From: Campylobacteraceae bacterium
Lineage (GTDB): Bacteria > Campylobacterota > Campylobacteria > Campylobacterales > Sulfurovaceae
Assembly (NCBI GenBank): GCA_026994745.1
Contig: JALWPZ010000197.1
Location: forward strand, 1-52,620
Reading direction: 5' to 3'
DNA length: 52,620 bases
Positions 19,213-29,003 of the stretch are shown here, piece by piece. The notes beneath the pieces are model-generated. The model was not told the DNA's origin. It was given only the letters and a program-made list of their open reading frames with translations, and did no database searches. Position 1 is the stretch's first letter. Each line of letters starts with the position of its first letter. Both the position numbers and the translations under genes were made by a program.

Positions 19213-19323
19213 ATCCTCCACTCCCGAAGCTCTCAAGAGGGCTCTACCTCCTTTCCATCCCAACGATTCCTCTTCCACTTGTTGACCGGCCAAGGCAATC
19301 CCCCTTTTGAAATTCGACCGTGT

Positions 19324-19329
19324 TATAAT
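19324..19329 (+). promoter_or_regulatory. -10 box of the diguanylate cyclase gene
   Basis: TATAAT 34 bp before ATG 19363. The only TTGA-like element (TTGAAA, 19306 region) is too close to serve as a normal -35 box. Confidence 0.55.
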
Positions 19330-19362
19330 GGACCGCGATCCCCCGACAAGAAAGGAGAGAGG

Positions 19363-20346
19363 ATGCATAAAGAGTTCGATCGCATCCACAATTTCCTGCG
19401 TCGCTACGCACATTTCCATGGACTGGGGTGGTGGGTCATCGACTATGCCAACGATCCACAGCACTTTTACTGCAACGAAGAGATGAGACGAATGTTTCAC
19501 CTTCCCGGAAACGTCGAGAAATACTCCATCGCCCAGCAGTGCCCCATCGCGGGCGATTTCAATCTCTACATCGAGGAGGCGGACCGCGAAAAGGCGTCGC
19601 AGATTTTCCGGGACTATCAGGATCTACTGGAGAACCGAAGCGACGAGTACGAAAACGACTTTCCCTACCGAGACGTACAAAGTGGCGAAGAGCGCTATTT
19701 CAAGAGCCAGGCGAAGGTGATCGAACGCGACCCCTCAGGTTCCGTGCGCCTGATCCATGGGGTCATTCAGGAGATCACCTACGAAAAGAAATTGGAAAAT
19801 GCCCTCATTCAGGAGCGGGAACGTTTTCGGGAATTGAGTGAAATCGACCCATTGACCGGACTGATGAACCGCCGGCATTTTCAATCCTGTTTCGTCGAAA
19901 CGATCGGCTCTTCCCACCGCCACAAACATCCCGTCGGGATCGTCATGATCGACATCGACGAATTCAAGAGCTACAACGATGCCGAAGGCCATCCGGCCGG
20001 GGATCAGGTACTCCAGGCCGTCGCTCGTATCCTTCTCGAGCATACCCGACGCGACGGTGATCTGTGCGCACGCTACGGAGGAGAGGAGTTCGTGATGCTA
20101 CAGTGCTGCCGAGATCGCGAGAGTTTCATGAATTCGATGGAGTCGCTGCTCCGGCGCGTTCGGGAGGCGAAAATTCCCCACCCCGCCTCCAAGGTATCGA
20201 AATGGGTCACGATCTCCATCGGAGGGTATTACCACGATCCAGGAAAGCCAGCGGCAAAAACGGACCAGGAACTGATCCGTCTCGCCGACGAGAATCTTTA
20301 CCGCGCCAAAAAGTCGGGCCGCGACCGTGCGATCATCAGAGAGTGA
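19363..20346 (+). CDS. PAS-GGDEF diguanylate cyclase
   Basis: A 327-residue cytoplasmic signalling protein without membrane segments. Residues 1-145 contain a PAS-like sensor (GWWVIDYANDPQHFYCNEEM and a PAC-like RLIHGVIQEIT), followed by a short coiled linker and a GGDEF domain (about 165-325). The active site is RYGGEEF (GGEEF at 239-243), and an RxxD inhibitory site (Arg230-Asp233) is in the correct position, so an active, product-inhibited c-di-GMP synthase is predicted. The start is ATG 19363, with AAAGGAGAGAGG upstream; the frame extends further 5' without support. Single-gene unit. Confidence 0.92.
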   Translation: MHKEFDRIHNFLRRYAHFHGLGWWVIDYANDPQHFYCNEEMRRMFHLPGNVEKYSIAQQCPIAGDFNLYIEEADREKASQIFRDYQDLLENRSDEYENDFPYRDVQSGEERYFKSQAKVIERDPSGSVRLIHGVIQEITYEKKLENALIQERERFRELSEIDPLTGLMNRRHFQSCFVETIGSSHRHKHPVGIVMIDIDEFKSYNDAEGHPAGDQVLQAVARILLEHTRRDGDLCARYGGEEFVMLQCCRDRESFMNSMESLLRRVREAKIPHPASKVSKWVTISIGGYYHDPGKPAAKTDQELIRLADENLYRAKKSGRDRAIIRE

Positions 20347-20384
20347 ACGTTAGGATTCTTTGGTTATCCAAGTTCCCCACTTTT

Positions 20385-21026
20385 TTACGTTGTCCGTTCT
20401 ACCAAAGGAGCTATCGCCGATCGAAACGCTTCTCCGAAATTTTTCGCTTTCACGGGTTCGGTCCGGTCCCAATCGACGAAGGGTTTCTTGACGATATTCT
20501 CGTAGAAGTTCTTCAGCAACTTCCGGTCGCTCTCGGTCAACTTTGCTATGATCATACGGCCGCCGAAAGCCTTCTGCAGTTTCGGAGCTTCTGCCAATGG
20601 GGCTTCGAGACGTTGGAGATAGGACGCGATCCGTTTGCGCCCCGCTTCGCTTCGATCCGTAGAGCCACAAACGACAAAGGAGGCGATCACTTTCCCCGAA
20701 ATGGCGTCATGCTGCTCTTCCATTAACTTCAAGAGTCCTTTATGGGGTCCGTCGATCCAGATTCCCGATCCGACGACAAAATTATCGAAAGCTCCAGCGA
20801 CTTTGGAAGGGTCCATCGTTTCGACATCGAGCAGTGCCACCTCTTCGCCTATTCCCTCGGCGATCCATCCCGCGGTATCCCGGGTCGCTCCGTAGCGGGT
20901 CCCATAGAGGATCGCCGTTTTCGCACCCGTTCCCGTCCGCATGGCAGCGATCTCCTCCCCGAAGGCATAGGCTCCCGCCATCGCCAGCAATCCGGTACCG
21001 GCTGCGAAAAAACTCCTCCGCGTCAT
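20385..21026 (-). CDS. Tat-exported flavodoxin-domain protein
   Basis: A 213-residue protein. The N-terminus has a twin-arginine signal (TRRSFFAAG, residues 2-10) followed by a weak hydrophobic stretch and AYAFG. The mature part is a flavodoxin fold with an FMN-phosphate loop TRYGATRD (43-50), VVGSGIWIDGPHKG and CGSTDRSEAG. It resembles HemG-type or flavodoxin-like menaquinone-dependent protoporphyrinogen oxidases, but those are cytoplasmic. Tat export of a folded FMN protein to the periplasm is unusual. Its start overlaps the ppk2 stop by 4 bp, so both are in one unit. Function unknown. Confidence 0.82.
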   Translation of the reverse strand: MTRRSFFAAGTGLLAMAGAYAFGEEIAAMRTGTGAKTAILYGTRYGATRDTAGWIAEGIGEEVALLDVETMDPSKVAGAFDNFVVGSGIWIDGPHKGLLKLMEEQHDAISGKVIASFVVCGSTDRSEAGRKRIASYLQRLEAPLAEAPKLQKAFGGRMIIAKLTESDRKLLKNFYENIVKKPFVDWDRTEPVKAKNFGEAFRSAIAPLVERTT

Positions 21027-21919
21027 CCGAGGAATTTCCCCTCTTTGATCCGCTCCGCCTCCATCAACTCCAGCTCCCGGGAGCCCGAGACGACGATCTC
21101 CGGATCGGTCACGTAGTTGAGTGTCTCATCCCGTCCTTCGTATCGAATACTGTTGAGGATCACCTTGATCGCTTCCCGCCGAGCCTTGTGCTTGTTGTCG
21201 GAGCGAATGATGGTCCAGGGATTCTGGTGGCCGTGGGTTCGCCGAAGCATTTCGTACTTGGTATTGGTAAAGTCGTCCCAGCGCTCCTGGGCCTGGACAT
21301 CGATCTCGCTCAGCTTCCACTGGCGGAGGGGGTCGGTCTTGCGCTTCTCGAAGCGTCGGGCCTGCTCCTCCTTCGTCACACTGAAGTAGAGCTTGATCAA
21401 GACGATCCCCTGTCGGATCAGATCCTTCTCGAAGCCTTTGACGCCCTGCATGAAATCCTCGTACTCCTTGGGGGTACAGAAGCCGAAGACCGACTCCACC
21501 ATCGCCCGGTTGTACCAGGAGCGGTCGAAGAGGACGATCTCCCCTCCCCGGGGAAAGTGGGAGACATACTTCTGATAGTACCACTGGGTCCGCTGTTCTT
21601 CGGTAGGTTTCCCCAGCGCCACGACCCGGTAATGCTTTTCGTTCATATATCGGGTCACCCGTCGGATCGTGCCACCCTTCCCCGCGGCGTCACGCCCTTC
21701 GAAGAGGATGATCATCTTCTGGTTGTTCTGCTCCAGATGCTTCTGGAGCTTGATGAGCTCCGCCTGATAGGGTTTGAGCTCCTGGGCTTCCCGATACTTT
21801 CGTTTCGCCTTGCTTTCGACCCCGTTGTTCCTCTTTTGATAGGCCTCGATGAGCTTCTCCAGCTCCACCTCTTTCCCGTCGATCTCGATCGTCCTGTTTC
21901 TGGTCTCTACCATTTTCAT
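21023..21919 (-). CDS. ppk2: Polyphosphate kinase 2 family protein
   Basis: A 298-residue PPK2 class I-type kinase transferring phosphate between polyphosphate and nucleotides. Walker A FEGRDAAGKGG (residues 73-83), Walker B-like LFDRSWYNRAMVE, and the lid arginines in RRFEKRKTDPLRQWKLSEID are family hallmarks. Length is typical for a single-domain PPK2. The direction (ADP or GDP phosphorylation, or polyP synthesis) cannot be read directly. First gene of a two-gene unit with the Tat flavodoxin. Confidence 0.93.
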   Translation of the reverse strand: MKMVETRNRTIEIDGKEVELEKLIEAYQKRNNGVESKAKRKYREAQELKPYQAELIKLQKHLEQNNQKMIILFEGRDAAGKGGTIRRVTRYMNEKHYRVVALGKPTEEQRTQWYYQKYVSHFPRGGEIVLFDRSWYNRAMVESVFGFCTPKEYEDFMQGVKGFEKDLIRQGIVLIKLYFSVTKEEQARRFEKRKTDPLRQWKLSEIDVQAQERWDDFTNTKYEMLRRTHGHQNPWTIIRSDNKHKARREAIKVILNSIRYEGRDETLNYVTDPEIVVSGSRELELMEAERIKEGKFLG

Positions 21920-21990
21920 TCCTTATCAACCGTAGAATGATCTATTATAACTCTCCTTGGCAGAGAGAAGGATGAAACGCACAGGAATTT

Positions 21991-22860
21991 CTATCGATCC
22001 CGTCCCGCCTGCATGCAGACCAAGTCGCCGATCCCTTTCCCGATGGTCCCCGCGACGACACTGCACTTGACTTTGAAGAGAACAAAGACCCGTTCATCGG
22101 CCCAGGACTCCATGCATTCGAAGTTCCCCATCCCCTTGGCCAGAATGAGATTGGCCCGATCGTAGGCCTCCCGACCCTCTTTTCCCGCCCGCTCGTAGAG
22201 GAATCCCGGCGTATCGACCCCGCTGTCGACGATCCGGGCCACTTTGTCGATCCCCGCCTGTCGGGCCTCGCTGACGGTCACATCGTTGATGATGGGCCGT
22301 CCCCGTACCAGATAGTCGATGGAGAGTCCGGGGAAGCGCTCTTTGAGAATACGCATCATCAATTGATCGAAGAGATGCTCTCCCACATTGTCTCCGATCA
22401 CCACCAGGGACCGGACGTTTTCCAGACGGCCGAGAAATCGCTTCTTGTGATCGATGGCAAAGTCGGCTTCGAAGATCTTTTCGATCTCCTCCTCCAGTTC
22501 GAAGCTCACCTCCGTGGCAAAATCGATCACGTTCCCAGCGGCGGCCGCACGCAGGGCCGCATCGAGAAGATCTGGGGAGCGCCGCACTCTCTCTTCGACG
22601 CTGGGTAGAAGTTCCGAGGCCTTTCGGATCGACTCCTCCTTCTTTCGGTAGTAGGGATCCTCACTGCCGGCGATGCGGGCCACACGGGGGTAGAGGATCG
22701 CTGCCGCTTCGGGAGGAGTCTGGTTCATGGGAAGAGTCTCCAGAATTTCGGCGCTCTCCTTCAGGATCGCGGTATTGCAGGTATCGTCGCACTCCATCGC
22801 TTTTCCCACTCTCAACATCTGTTGATAGAGGCAGACCAGGCAATCGGCTTTCATGTTCAT
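21991..22860 (-). CDS. DUF89/ARMT1-like metal-dependent phosphatase
   Basis: A 289-residue protein of the DUF89 family, whose characterised members are metal-dependent damage-control phosphatases. The N-terminal CxxC (Cys7, Cys10 in ADCLVCLYQQ), helical N-terminal domain, and the metal/substrate motif GDNVGEHLFD (156-165) are present, followed by VRGRPIINDVT and ILAKGMGNFE. The start chosen is ATG 22860, with GGGAG 7 nt upstream and a match to the family N-terminus (MNMKADCL). A frame start at 22911 has no ribosome-binding site. Substrate unknown. Confidence 0.85.
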   Translation of the reverse strand: MNMKADCLVCLYQQMLRVGKAMECDDTCNTAILKESAEILETLPMNQTPPEAAAILYPRVARIAGSEDPYYRKKEESIRKASELLPSVEERVRRSPDLLDAALRAAAAGNVIDFATEVSFELEEEIEKIFEADFAIDHKKRFLGRLENVRSLVVIGDNVGEHLFDQLMMRILKERFPGLSIDYLVRGRPIINDVTVSEARQAGIDKVARIVDSGVDTPGFLYERAGKEGREAYDRANLILAKGMGNFECMESWADERVFVLFKVKCSVVAGTIGKGIGDLVCMQAGRDR

Positions 22861-22957
22861 CGTTGGGCTCCCAATCTTTTTCGACAGTCTATCCAAAGAT
22901 CCGTTGATCATTTTTTAGGCAACGATCACTCTTTGTATCTAATTTATGACCAGAAAT

Positions 22958-22976
22958 TTGTTCTTATTTTGAACAA
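22958..22976. promoter_or_regulatory. Inverted repeat upstream of amtB
   Basis: TTGTTC-N7-GAACAA in an AT-rich stretch about 40 bp upstream of a possible -10 box (TAAAAT, 23018-23023) of amtB. A dimeric regulator could bind here; no known operator is recognised and no sigma-54 promoter is visible. Confidence 0.4.
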
Positions 22977-23053
22977 TTCAGAGCACTCTCTCTCATGACT
23001 TTCTTTGATCGAACCGATAAAATTGAATGATACATCACACCAAAGGAGTTGCT

Positions 23054-24220
23054 ATGGATCTATCCTATGTGATCGACACCTTCTTCGCCCTCTTCGCCAT
23101 GACCCTGATCATCTTCATGGTCCCAGGCTTCGCCATGCTCGAAGCGGGCCTCGTCCGCACCAAGAACGTCTCGGCGGTCCTGATGACCAACACGATGATC
23201 TATGCGGTGGCCTCCATGGCCTTTCTGCTCGTCGGCTACACCCTGGCTTTCGGCAGCTGGGGAAACGACTCCATGAGCAAATGGGCCGCCTTCCTCTTTC
23301 AGATGGCCTTTGTCGGCAAAACCGTCAACATCATGAGCGGGGGTGTCAGCGAACGGACCAAGATCTTCCCCCTGACGATCTTCACCATCGTCATGGCAGC
23401 GATCATCTATCCCATCGTCGTCAACCTCACCTGGGGTGCCAACCTTCTCAACGGAACGTTCCTGGATATCTCCGGGATGCACGATCTGGCCGGCTCCACC
23501 GTCATCCACTCCACCGGAGCCTGGGCGCTGCTGGCGGCGATCCTGGTCATCGGTCCCCGCAAAGGACGCTACAAGAACGGTAAAGTCAAGGTCATCCCCG
23601 CCTCCAACATCCCCCTGGTGACCCTGGGAGCTTTCCTGCTCTGGATCGGCTGGTTCGGCTTCAACGGCGGCAGCGTCGGCTCCATCAGCACCAAAGAGGC
23701 GGCCGACAGCGTCGCCCTGACGATCATGAACACCAACACCGCGGGCCTGGCGGGCGCCATCATGGCGATGATCGTCCTCTACATCCGCTATAAGAAGCTC
23801 GACATCACCATGATCCTCAACGGCGCCCTGGGCGGGCTGGTGGCCATCACCGCGGGGGCGGACCTCTTCGACATCTACACCCCCATTCTCATCGGCGCCA
23901 TCGGCGCACTGCTGGTGATGCTGGCCGTCCCCTTCTTCGACCGGCTGCGGATCGACGACCCCGTCGGTGCCCTCTCGGTCCATCTGGTCAACGGGGTCTG
24001 GGGGACGATCGCCGTCGCCCTCTTCGCCGACGTCTCCCTGTGGGTCCAGATCAAAGGGATCCTGGTGGTGGCGCTCTTCGCCTTCGTCAGCTCCTATGTC
24101 GTGATCCGGATCATCAACGCCTTCGCACCCTTCCGAGCCAGCGACGACGAACAGCTCGAGGGCCTGGACTACATCGAATGTGGAATGGAGTCCTACCCCG
24201 AGTTCAAACAGAGCATCTGA
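23054..24220 (+). CDS. amtB: Ammonium transporter Amt
   Basis: A 388-residue channel protein with about 11 membrane helices. The N-terminus MDLSYVIDTFFALFAMTLIIF and FAMLEAGLVRTKN match Amt/AmtB; the pore histidine is in STVIHSTGAW. The start is ATG 23054 with AAAGGAG 6 nt upstream. No Sec signal peptide is needed in this class. It is followed 81 bp later by the PII gene, the usual Amt-GlnK partnership where PII blocks the channel when nitrogen is plentiful. Confidence 0.95.
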   Translation: MDLSYVIDTFFALFAMTLIIFMVPGFAMLEAGLVRTKNVSAVLMTNTMIYAVASMAFLLVGYTLAFGSWGNDSMSKWAAFLFQMAFVGKTVNIMSGGVSERTKIFPLTIFTIVMAAIIYPIVVNLTWGANLLNGTFLDISGMHDLAGSTVIHSTGAWALLAAILVIGPRKGRYKNGKVKVIPASNIPLVTLGAFLLWIGWFGFNGGSVGSISTKEAADSVALTIMNTNTAGLAGAIMAMIVLYIRYKKLDITMILNGALGGLVAITAGADLFDIYTPILIGAIGALLVMLAVPFFDRLRIDDPVGALSVHLVNGVWGTIAVALFADVSLWVQIKGILVVALFAFVSSYVVIRIINAFAPFRASDDEQLEGLDYIECGMESYPEFKQSI

Positions 24221-24252
24221 TCCACTGCCCGGATCCGTGCGATTCGGGGCTG

Positions 24253-25113
<861 letters not shown>

Positions 25114-25282
25114 AGCGCCCTGTCACTCCCGTCCATTCAATGAATCATATGAAGCTGGGCACTCTTCGATAGCCAAGATCCAGGTATAGAATAGTAGCCA
25201 AGGGAATGACTTCGATTCCCCGAATGAGCCGCTGAAATTCTTTTCCTACCGTCCAATCCCAATGACAGGCTCGTAGGTATCT
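25114..25282. other. Intergenic region between convergent units
   Basis: 169 bp between the secreted-protein gene and the end of frdB. No ORF with coding character, no convincing terminator hairpin with T-run, and no repeat recognised. Confidence 0.5.
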
Positions 25283-26038
25283 CTACTTCACCTTCGCCAT
25301 TTTCCGGCGCATGTAGGCGATCTTCTCCTGCAGGGGGAGATTCTTGGGGCAGTGATCCTCGCAGGCCAGCAGGGTCATGCAGCCAAAGATTCCGGCGTCG
25401 TCGCCCACCAGTTCGAAGTAGTCGGCATCGGTACGCTCGTCGTGGGGGTCCATCTCGAAGCGTGCGATCCGGTTGAGGCCTACGGCGCCGACGAAATCGG
25501 GACGCATCAGGGCCGTGGCGCAACTGGCGACACAGATCCCGCATTCGATGCAGCGATCCAGCTCGAAGGTGGCGTCGGCCACGTCCGGCTCCACCGGCTC
25601 TTCGATCCGGGTGATGTCGTGCTCGGTCTTGGAGTGGATCCAACTCTCCACCCGCTTGCTCATCCCGTCCATCCACTGTCCCGTGATCACCGAGAGATCT
25701 TTGATCAACTCGAAGGCCGGCATGGGCATCAAACGGATCTTGCCATCGGGATAGTCGGCGGTCCGTGTCCGGCAGGCGAGCTGGGGTCGACCGTTGATCA
25801 TCATTCCGCAGCTGCCGCAGATCCCCGCCCGGCAGACGAAGTCGAAGGCCAGGTCCGGATCCAGATCTTCCCGGATCATGTTCAGGGCAACGAAGAGGGT
25901 CATCCCTGGGGTCTCTTTGATCTTGTAGGTCTCCAGATGGGGCTTGGAGTGTGGGTCCCGGGGATTGTACTTGAGAATCTCGAAGGTCAACTCCCGTCCG
26001 CTGCTTTGATCCGGCGTCATGATCTTATGTTTAGGCAT
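25283..26038 (-). CDS. frdB: Fumarate reductase iron-sulfur subunit
   Basis: A 251-residue electron-transfer subunit. The 2Fe-2S ligands are Cys69, Cys74, Cys77 and Cys89 ([10 protein letters not shown] ... C). The 4Fe-4S cluster uses Cys163, Cys166, Cys169 and Cys230, and the 3Fe-4S cluster Cys173, Cys220 and Cys226 ([11 protein letters not shown] and [12 protein letters not shown]). All ligands for the three clusters are present. It overlaps frdA by 8 bp at its start. Order C-A-B is that of Wolinella and Campylobacter. Confidence 0.96.
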   Translation of the reverse strand: MPKHKIMTPDQSSGRELTFEILKYNPRDPHSKPHLETYKIKETPGMTLFVALNMIREDLDPDLAFDFVCRAGICGSCGMMINGRPQLACRTRTADYPDGKIRLMPMPAFELIKDLSVITGQWMDGMSKRVESWIHSKTEHDITRIEEPVEPDVADATFELDRCIECGICVASCATALMRPDFVGAVGLNRIARFEMDPHDERTDADYFELVGDDAGIFGCMTLLACEDHCPKNLPLQEKIAYMRRKMAKVK

Positions 26039-28028
26039 ATCCCACTCCCAGGCGTTCGTTTTTAGCTTTGTAGTTTTCGGGAAGCTCGAAGTGCATCAGT
26101 GCGTCCTGGATCTCGAATCGATCCTTTCCTTCGGCCTCCAGTCTCTTGCGGATCTCGTCCACCTCGGCCTGCCGTTTTGCCGAAAGAGGATTCTCGATGA
26201 TCTGCCCTTTGCGTCCGTAGCCTCGGAAGGCAGGAGGCATCTCCATCTGCATGATGTCCAGGGCCTCGTATCCCACTTCGGGCAATGTGGCATTGGGATC
26301 CGTCCAACGGACGATGGTACGCTTGAGCCAGTTGAGATCGTCTCGATTGGTGAAATCCTCCCGGTAGTGGGCCCCGCGGCTCTCGGTCCTCAGTAACGCG
26401 CTGTAGGCGATACTGATGGCGATCTTGAGCATCTTGGGGACCCGGTAGGCCTCCTCCAGCTCGGGATTGGCCATGACACACTTGTAGCGCACCGAAACCT
26501 CCCGGCTTTTTCGGAGAAGTTCCTGCAGCTCATCCACCGCATCCTCCAGGTCTTTCCCATTCCGGAAGACCCCCACCTTCTCGTCCATGATATCCTGCAT
26601 CCGGCGCTTGATCTCGAAGATGGTCATTCCCTCTTTTTCCGGTCGGGCGAGGATCTCGTCCAGATGGGCCTTCTCTGCCTCCAGGTACTCTTCGATCAAT
26701 TTGGTGTTGATATCGATCTCCTGGCTTTTACAGAAATCGGCCATATAGCTTCCGACGATCATCCCGGAAACCACCGTCTCCGCCACGGAGTTCCCACCCA
26801 GACGATTGAAGCCGTGCAGGTCCCAGCAGGCCGCCTCCCCACAGGAGAAGAGCCCCTCGATGGTGGGGGACTCCCCCGTCGGTTTGGTTCGGATCCCGCC
26901 CATACTGTAGTGCTGGGCCGGGCGTACCGGCATCCAACCCTTGGGCCCCGGATCGGCGGGATCGATGCCGTTGAAGGTCATGGCGATCTCCTGAATGTCC
27001 CGGAGGTTCTTTTCGATGTGTTCCCGCCCCAGGATGGAGATATCCAGCCAGAGGTGGTCGCCGAAGGGAGAGGGAACCCCCTTGCCTTTGCGGATGTGCT
27101 CCATCATCCGGCGGCTCACGACGTCCCGACTGGCCAGGTCCTTCTTCTCCGGTTCGTAATCGGGCATGAAACGATAGCCGTCCACATCCCGCAGTACCCC
27201 GCCGTCTCCCCGGCACCCTTCGGTCAGAAGGATCCCCGAGGGGACGATGGGGGTCGGGTGGAACTGTACCGCCTCGGGGTTGCCCAGGGTTCCGATCCCG
27301 GTCTCCAGGACCGCCGCCTGTCCCGTTCCCTCGCAGATCACCGCATTGGTGGTGGTCCGGTAGACCCGGCCCCAGCCGCCCGTGGCAATGCAGGTGGCCC
27401 GGGCCACGTAGGCTTCGATCTCTCCGGTAATCTGGTCCCGGACCACGGCGCCGTAACAGCGGTTCCCCTCCATGATCAGCCGCATCAGCTCCTTGCGCTC
27501 GTGGATCTCTACGTCGTCCCGGAGAGCGCGGTTGGCCACGCCGTAGAGCATGGTGTGGCCCGTGGCATCGGAGGTGTAGCAGGTCCGCCACTTCTTGGTC
27601 CCCCCGAAATCCCGGGCGTTGATTAGGCCGTGGGCCTCGTCCCGCTCCACGATGGTGGTCGGTTCGGCGTTGATCACCACCTTGCGGGGGCCTTTGCGGA
27701 TCCGGCTCCAGGGGACCCCCCAGTTGGCCAACTCCCGGATCGCTTTGGGAGAGGTGGTGACGAACATCCGGGCGACGATCTGGTCGCAGCCCCAGTCGCT
27801 CCCCTTGACCGTATCGCCGAAGTGAACATCTTCGTTGTCCCCTTCGCCCATGACACTGTTGGCCAGACTCGCCTGCATTCCCCCCTGGGCGGCGGCCGAG
27901 TGGGAACGCTTCACCGGCACCAGAGAAAGGACGATGGTGTTGAGCCCCTTCTCCTGGGTCTGCACCGCCACCCGGAGTCCCGCCAAACCGCCGCCGATCA
28001 CCAGGGCGTCACAATAATTGATCTTCAC
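26031..28028 (-). CDS. frdA: Fumarate reductase flavoprotein subunit
   Basis: A 665-residue catalytic subunit reducing fumarate to succinate (or the reverse). N-terminal FAD motif [10 protein letters not shown] (residues 12-21) and the covalent FAD histidine His43 in [11 protein letters not shown], the same position as in Wolinella FrdA. Substrate-binding segments include [16 protein letters not shown] and the Arg/His region near [12 protein letters not shown] start overlapping the frdC stop (GTGA). The subunit faces the cytoplasm in this enzyme class. Confidence 0.96.
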   Translation of the reverse strand: MKINYCDALVIGGGLAGLRVAVQTQEKGLNTIVLSLVPVKRSHSAAAQGGMQASLANSVMGEGDNEDVHFGDTVKGSDWGCDQIVARMFVTTSPKAIRELANWGVPWSRIRKGPRKVVINAEPTTIVERDEAHGLINARDFGGTKKWRTCYTSDATGHTMLYGVANRALRDDVEIHERKELMRLIMEGNRCYGAVVRDQITGEIEAYVARATCIATGGWGRVYRTTTNAVICEGTGQAAVLETGIGTLGNPEAVQFHPTPIVPSGILLTEGCRGDGGVLRDVDGYRFMPDYEPEKKDLASRDVVSRRMMEHIRKGKGVPSPFGDHLWLDISILGREHIEKNLRDIQEIAMTFNGIDPADPGPKGWMPVRPAQHYSMGGIRTKPTGESPTIEGLFSCGEAACWDLHGFNRLGGNSVAETVVSGMIVGSYMADFCKSQEIDINTKLIEEYLEAEKAHLDEILARPEKEGMTIFEIKRRMQDIMDEKVGVFRNGKDLEDAVDELQELLRKSREVSVRYKCVMANPELEEAYRVPKMLKIAISIAYSALLRTESRGAHYREDFTNRDDLNWLKRTIVRWTDPNATLPEVGYEALDIMQMEMPPAFRGYGRKGQIIENPLSAKRQAEVDEIRKRLEAEGKDRFEIQDALMHFELPENYKAKNERLGVGYA

Positions 28029-28795
28029 GAATCACCTCCTGTGCTCTGGACCGACTGGGGTTGGTACCGCTCCCCGTAGTTGGGCTGATGCTCCTGGCCG
28101 ATCTTCCAGTAGGTCGCCAAAGCGCTGTAGCCCAGGAGCGAAAAAAACAGGATCGCAGCCCACATGATCTTTTTGTTCCGCTTCCGGTCAGCTCTGGGAT
28201 TCTTCTGCACCGTGAATCCCCACTTCATCGTCAAGCGATAGAGTCCCACCATGGCATGAAGAATCACCATGGCGATCAGGGCAGCGTAGAGGTAGCCGAA
28301 ATTGTCAGTGTAGATCCGGTCCGCCGATGCGTAGGGTCCGATCTTCTCCGGTTCGGCGATCATCATCCAGAGGTGGGCCGATCCCAGGAAGAACATGGCG
28401 AATCCCGTCGCCGCCTGCACCATCCAGAGGATCGTGTCGGTATGTCCCAGGTGGGCGGAGTGGGTCTTGAGCATTTTGTACTCCCGATATTTGTAGGGGA
28501 ACTTCCGCATCGCCAGGGCCGCGTGGACGATGAAAATGATGAAAATGATCCCCGCCGCCAGGGCCACGATCCCGGGCTCGGGCTCTTCGAGGAAGAGGCT
28601 TCCTTCGAAGAGCTTGCTCTCGGCGTACATCGCGTCCTTGCCCAATAGAATCGACGAGGTAAAGAACATGTGGCCGATGATGAAGAGGCCCAAAATCAAC
28701 CCCGTGATACTCTGCCAACGGTCTAGATAGGCAGGCATACGGCTCTTGGTCCCATCGTCCCGTTTCCCCATATACCCTTCGATCAGATCACTCAC
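28025..28795 (-). CDS. frdC: Fumarate reductase dihaem cytochrome b subunit
   Basis: A 256-residue membrane anchor with five helices and two b haems that oxidises menaquinol. Ligands His42, His91, His141 and His180 correspond, with a constant offset of two, to Wolinella His44, His93, His143 and His182. Glu64 corresponds to the quinol-site Glu66. Position 178, equivalent to Wolinella Glu180, is Ile ([13 protein letters not shown]). GTG start with AAAGGAG 5 nt upstream; first gene of frdCAB. The substituted glutamate may change proton coupling. Confidence 0.94.
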   Translation of the reverse strand: MSDLIEGYMGKRDDGTKSRMPAYLDRWQSITGLILGLFIIGHMFFTSSILLGKDAMYAESKLFEGSLFLEEPEPGIVALAAGIIFIIFIVHAALAMRKFPYKYREYKMLKTHSAHLGHTDTILWMVQAATGFAMFFLGSAHLWMMIAEPEKIGPYASADRIYTDNFGYLYAALIAMVILHAMVGLYRLTMKWGFTVQKNPRADRKRNKKIMWAAILFFSLLGYSALATYWKIGQEHQPNYGERYQPQSVQSTGGDS

Positions 28796-28940
28796 TGGAT
28801 CTCCTTTGCCATATGATGCGCTTAGTCTACTCTTCCTTATCTTGCAAGACTCTTAACCCCCATAGTTCCGAAGATTGTTCTCTCTATTTTTTTCGTCATC
28901 TCCAAGGTTTCTATAGGAGAAGACTCAAAAATATTTCGAA

Positions 28941-28970
28941 TTGACAGCTTGTTTTATCCTTTGTTATATT
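28941..28970 (+). promoter_or_regulatory. Promoter of the TAXI protein gene (-35 and -10)
   Basis: TTGACA (28941-28946), an 18-bp spacer, and TATATT (28965-28970). This is the clearest two-box promoter in the window. An inverted repeat TTTGC-GTT-GCAAA (28969-28981) overlaps the predicted start site, and AAGGAGG precedes the ATG. Confidence 0.65.
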
Positions 28971-29003
28971 TGCGTTGCAAATCGATAACAAGGAGGAACT
29001 CAA

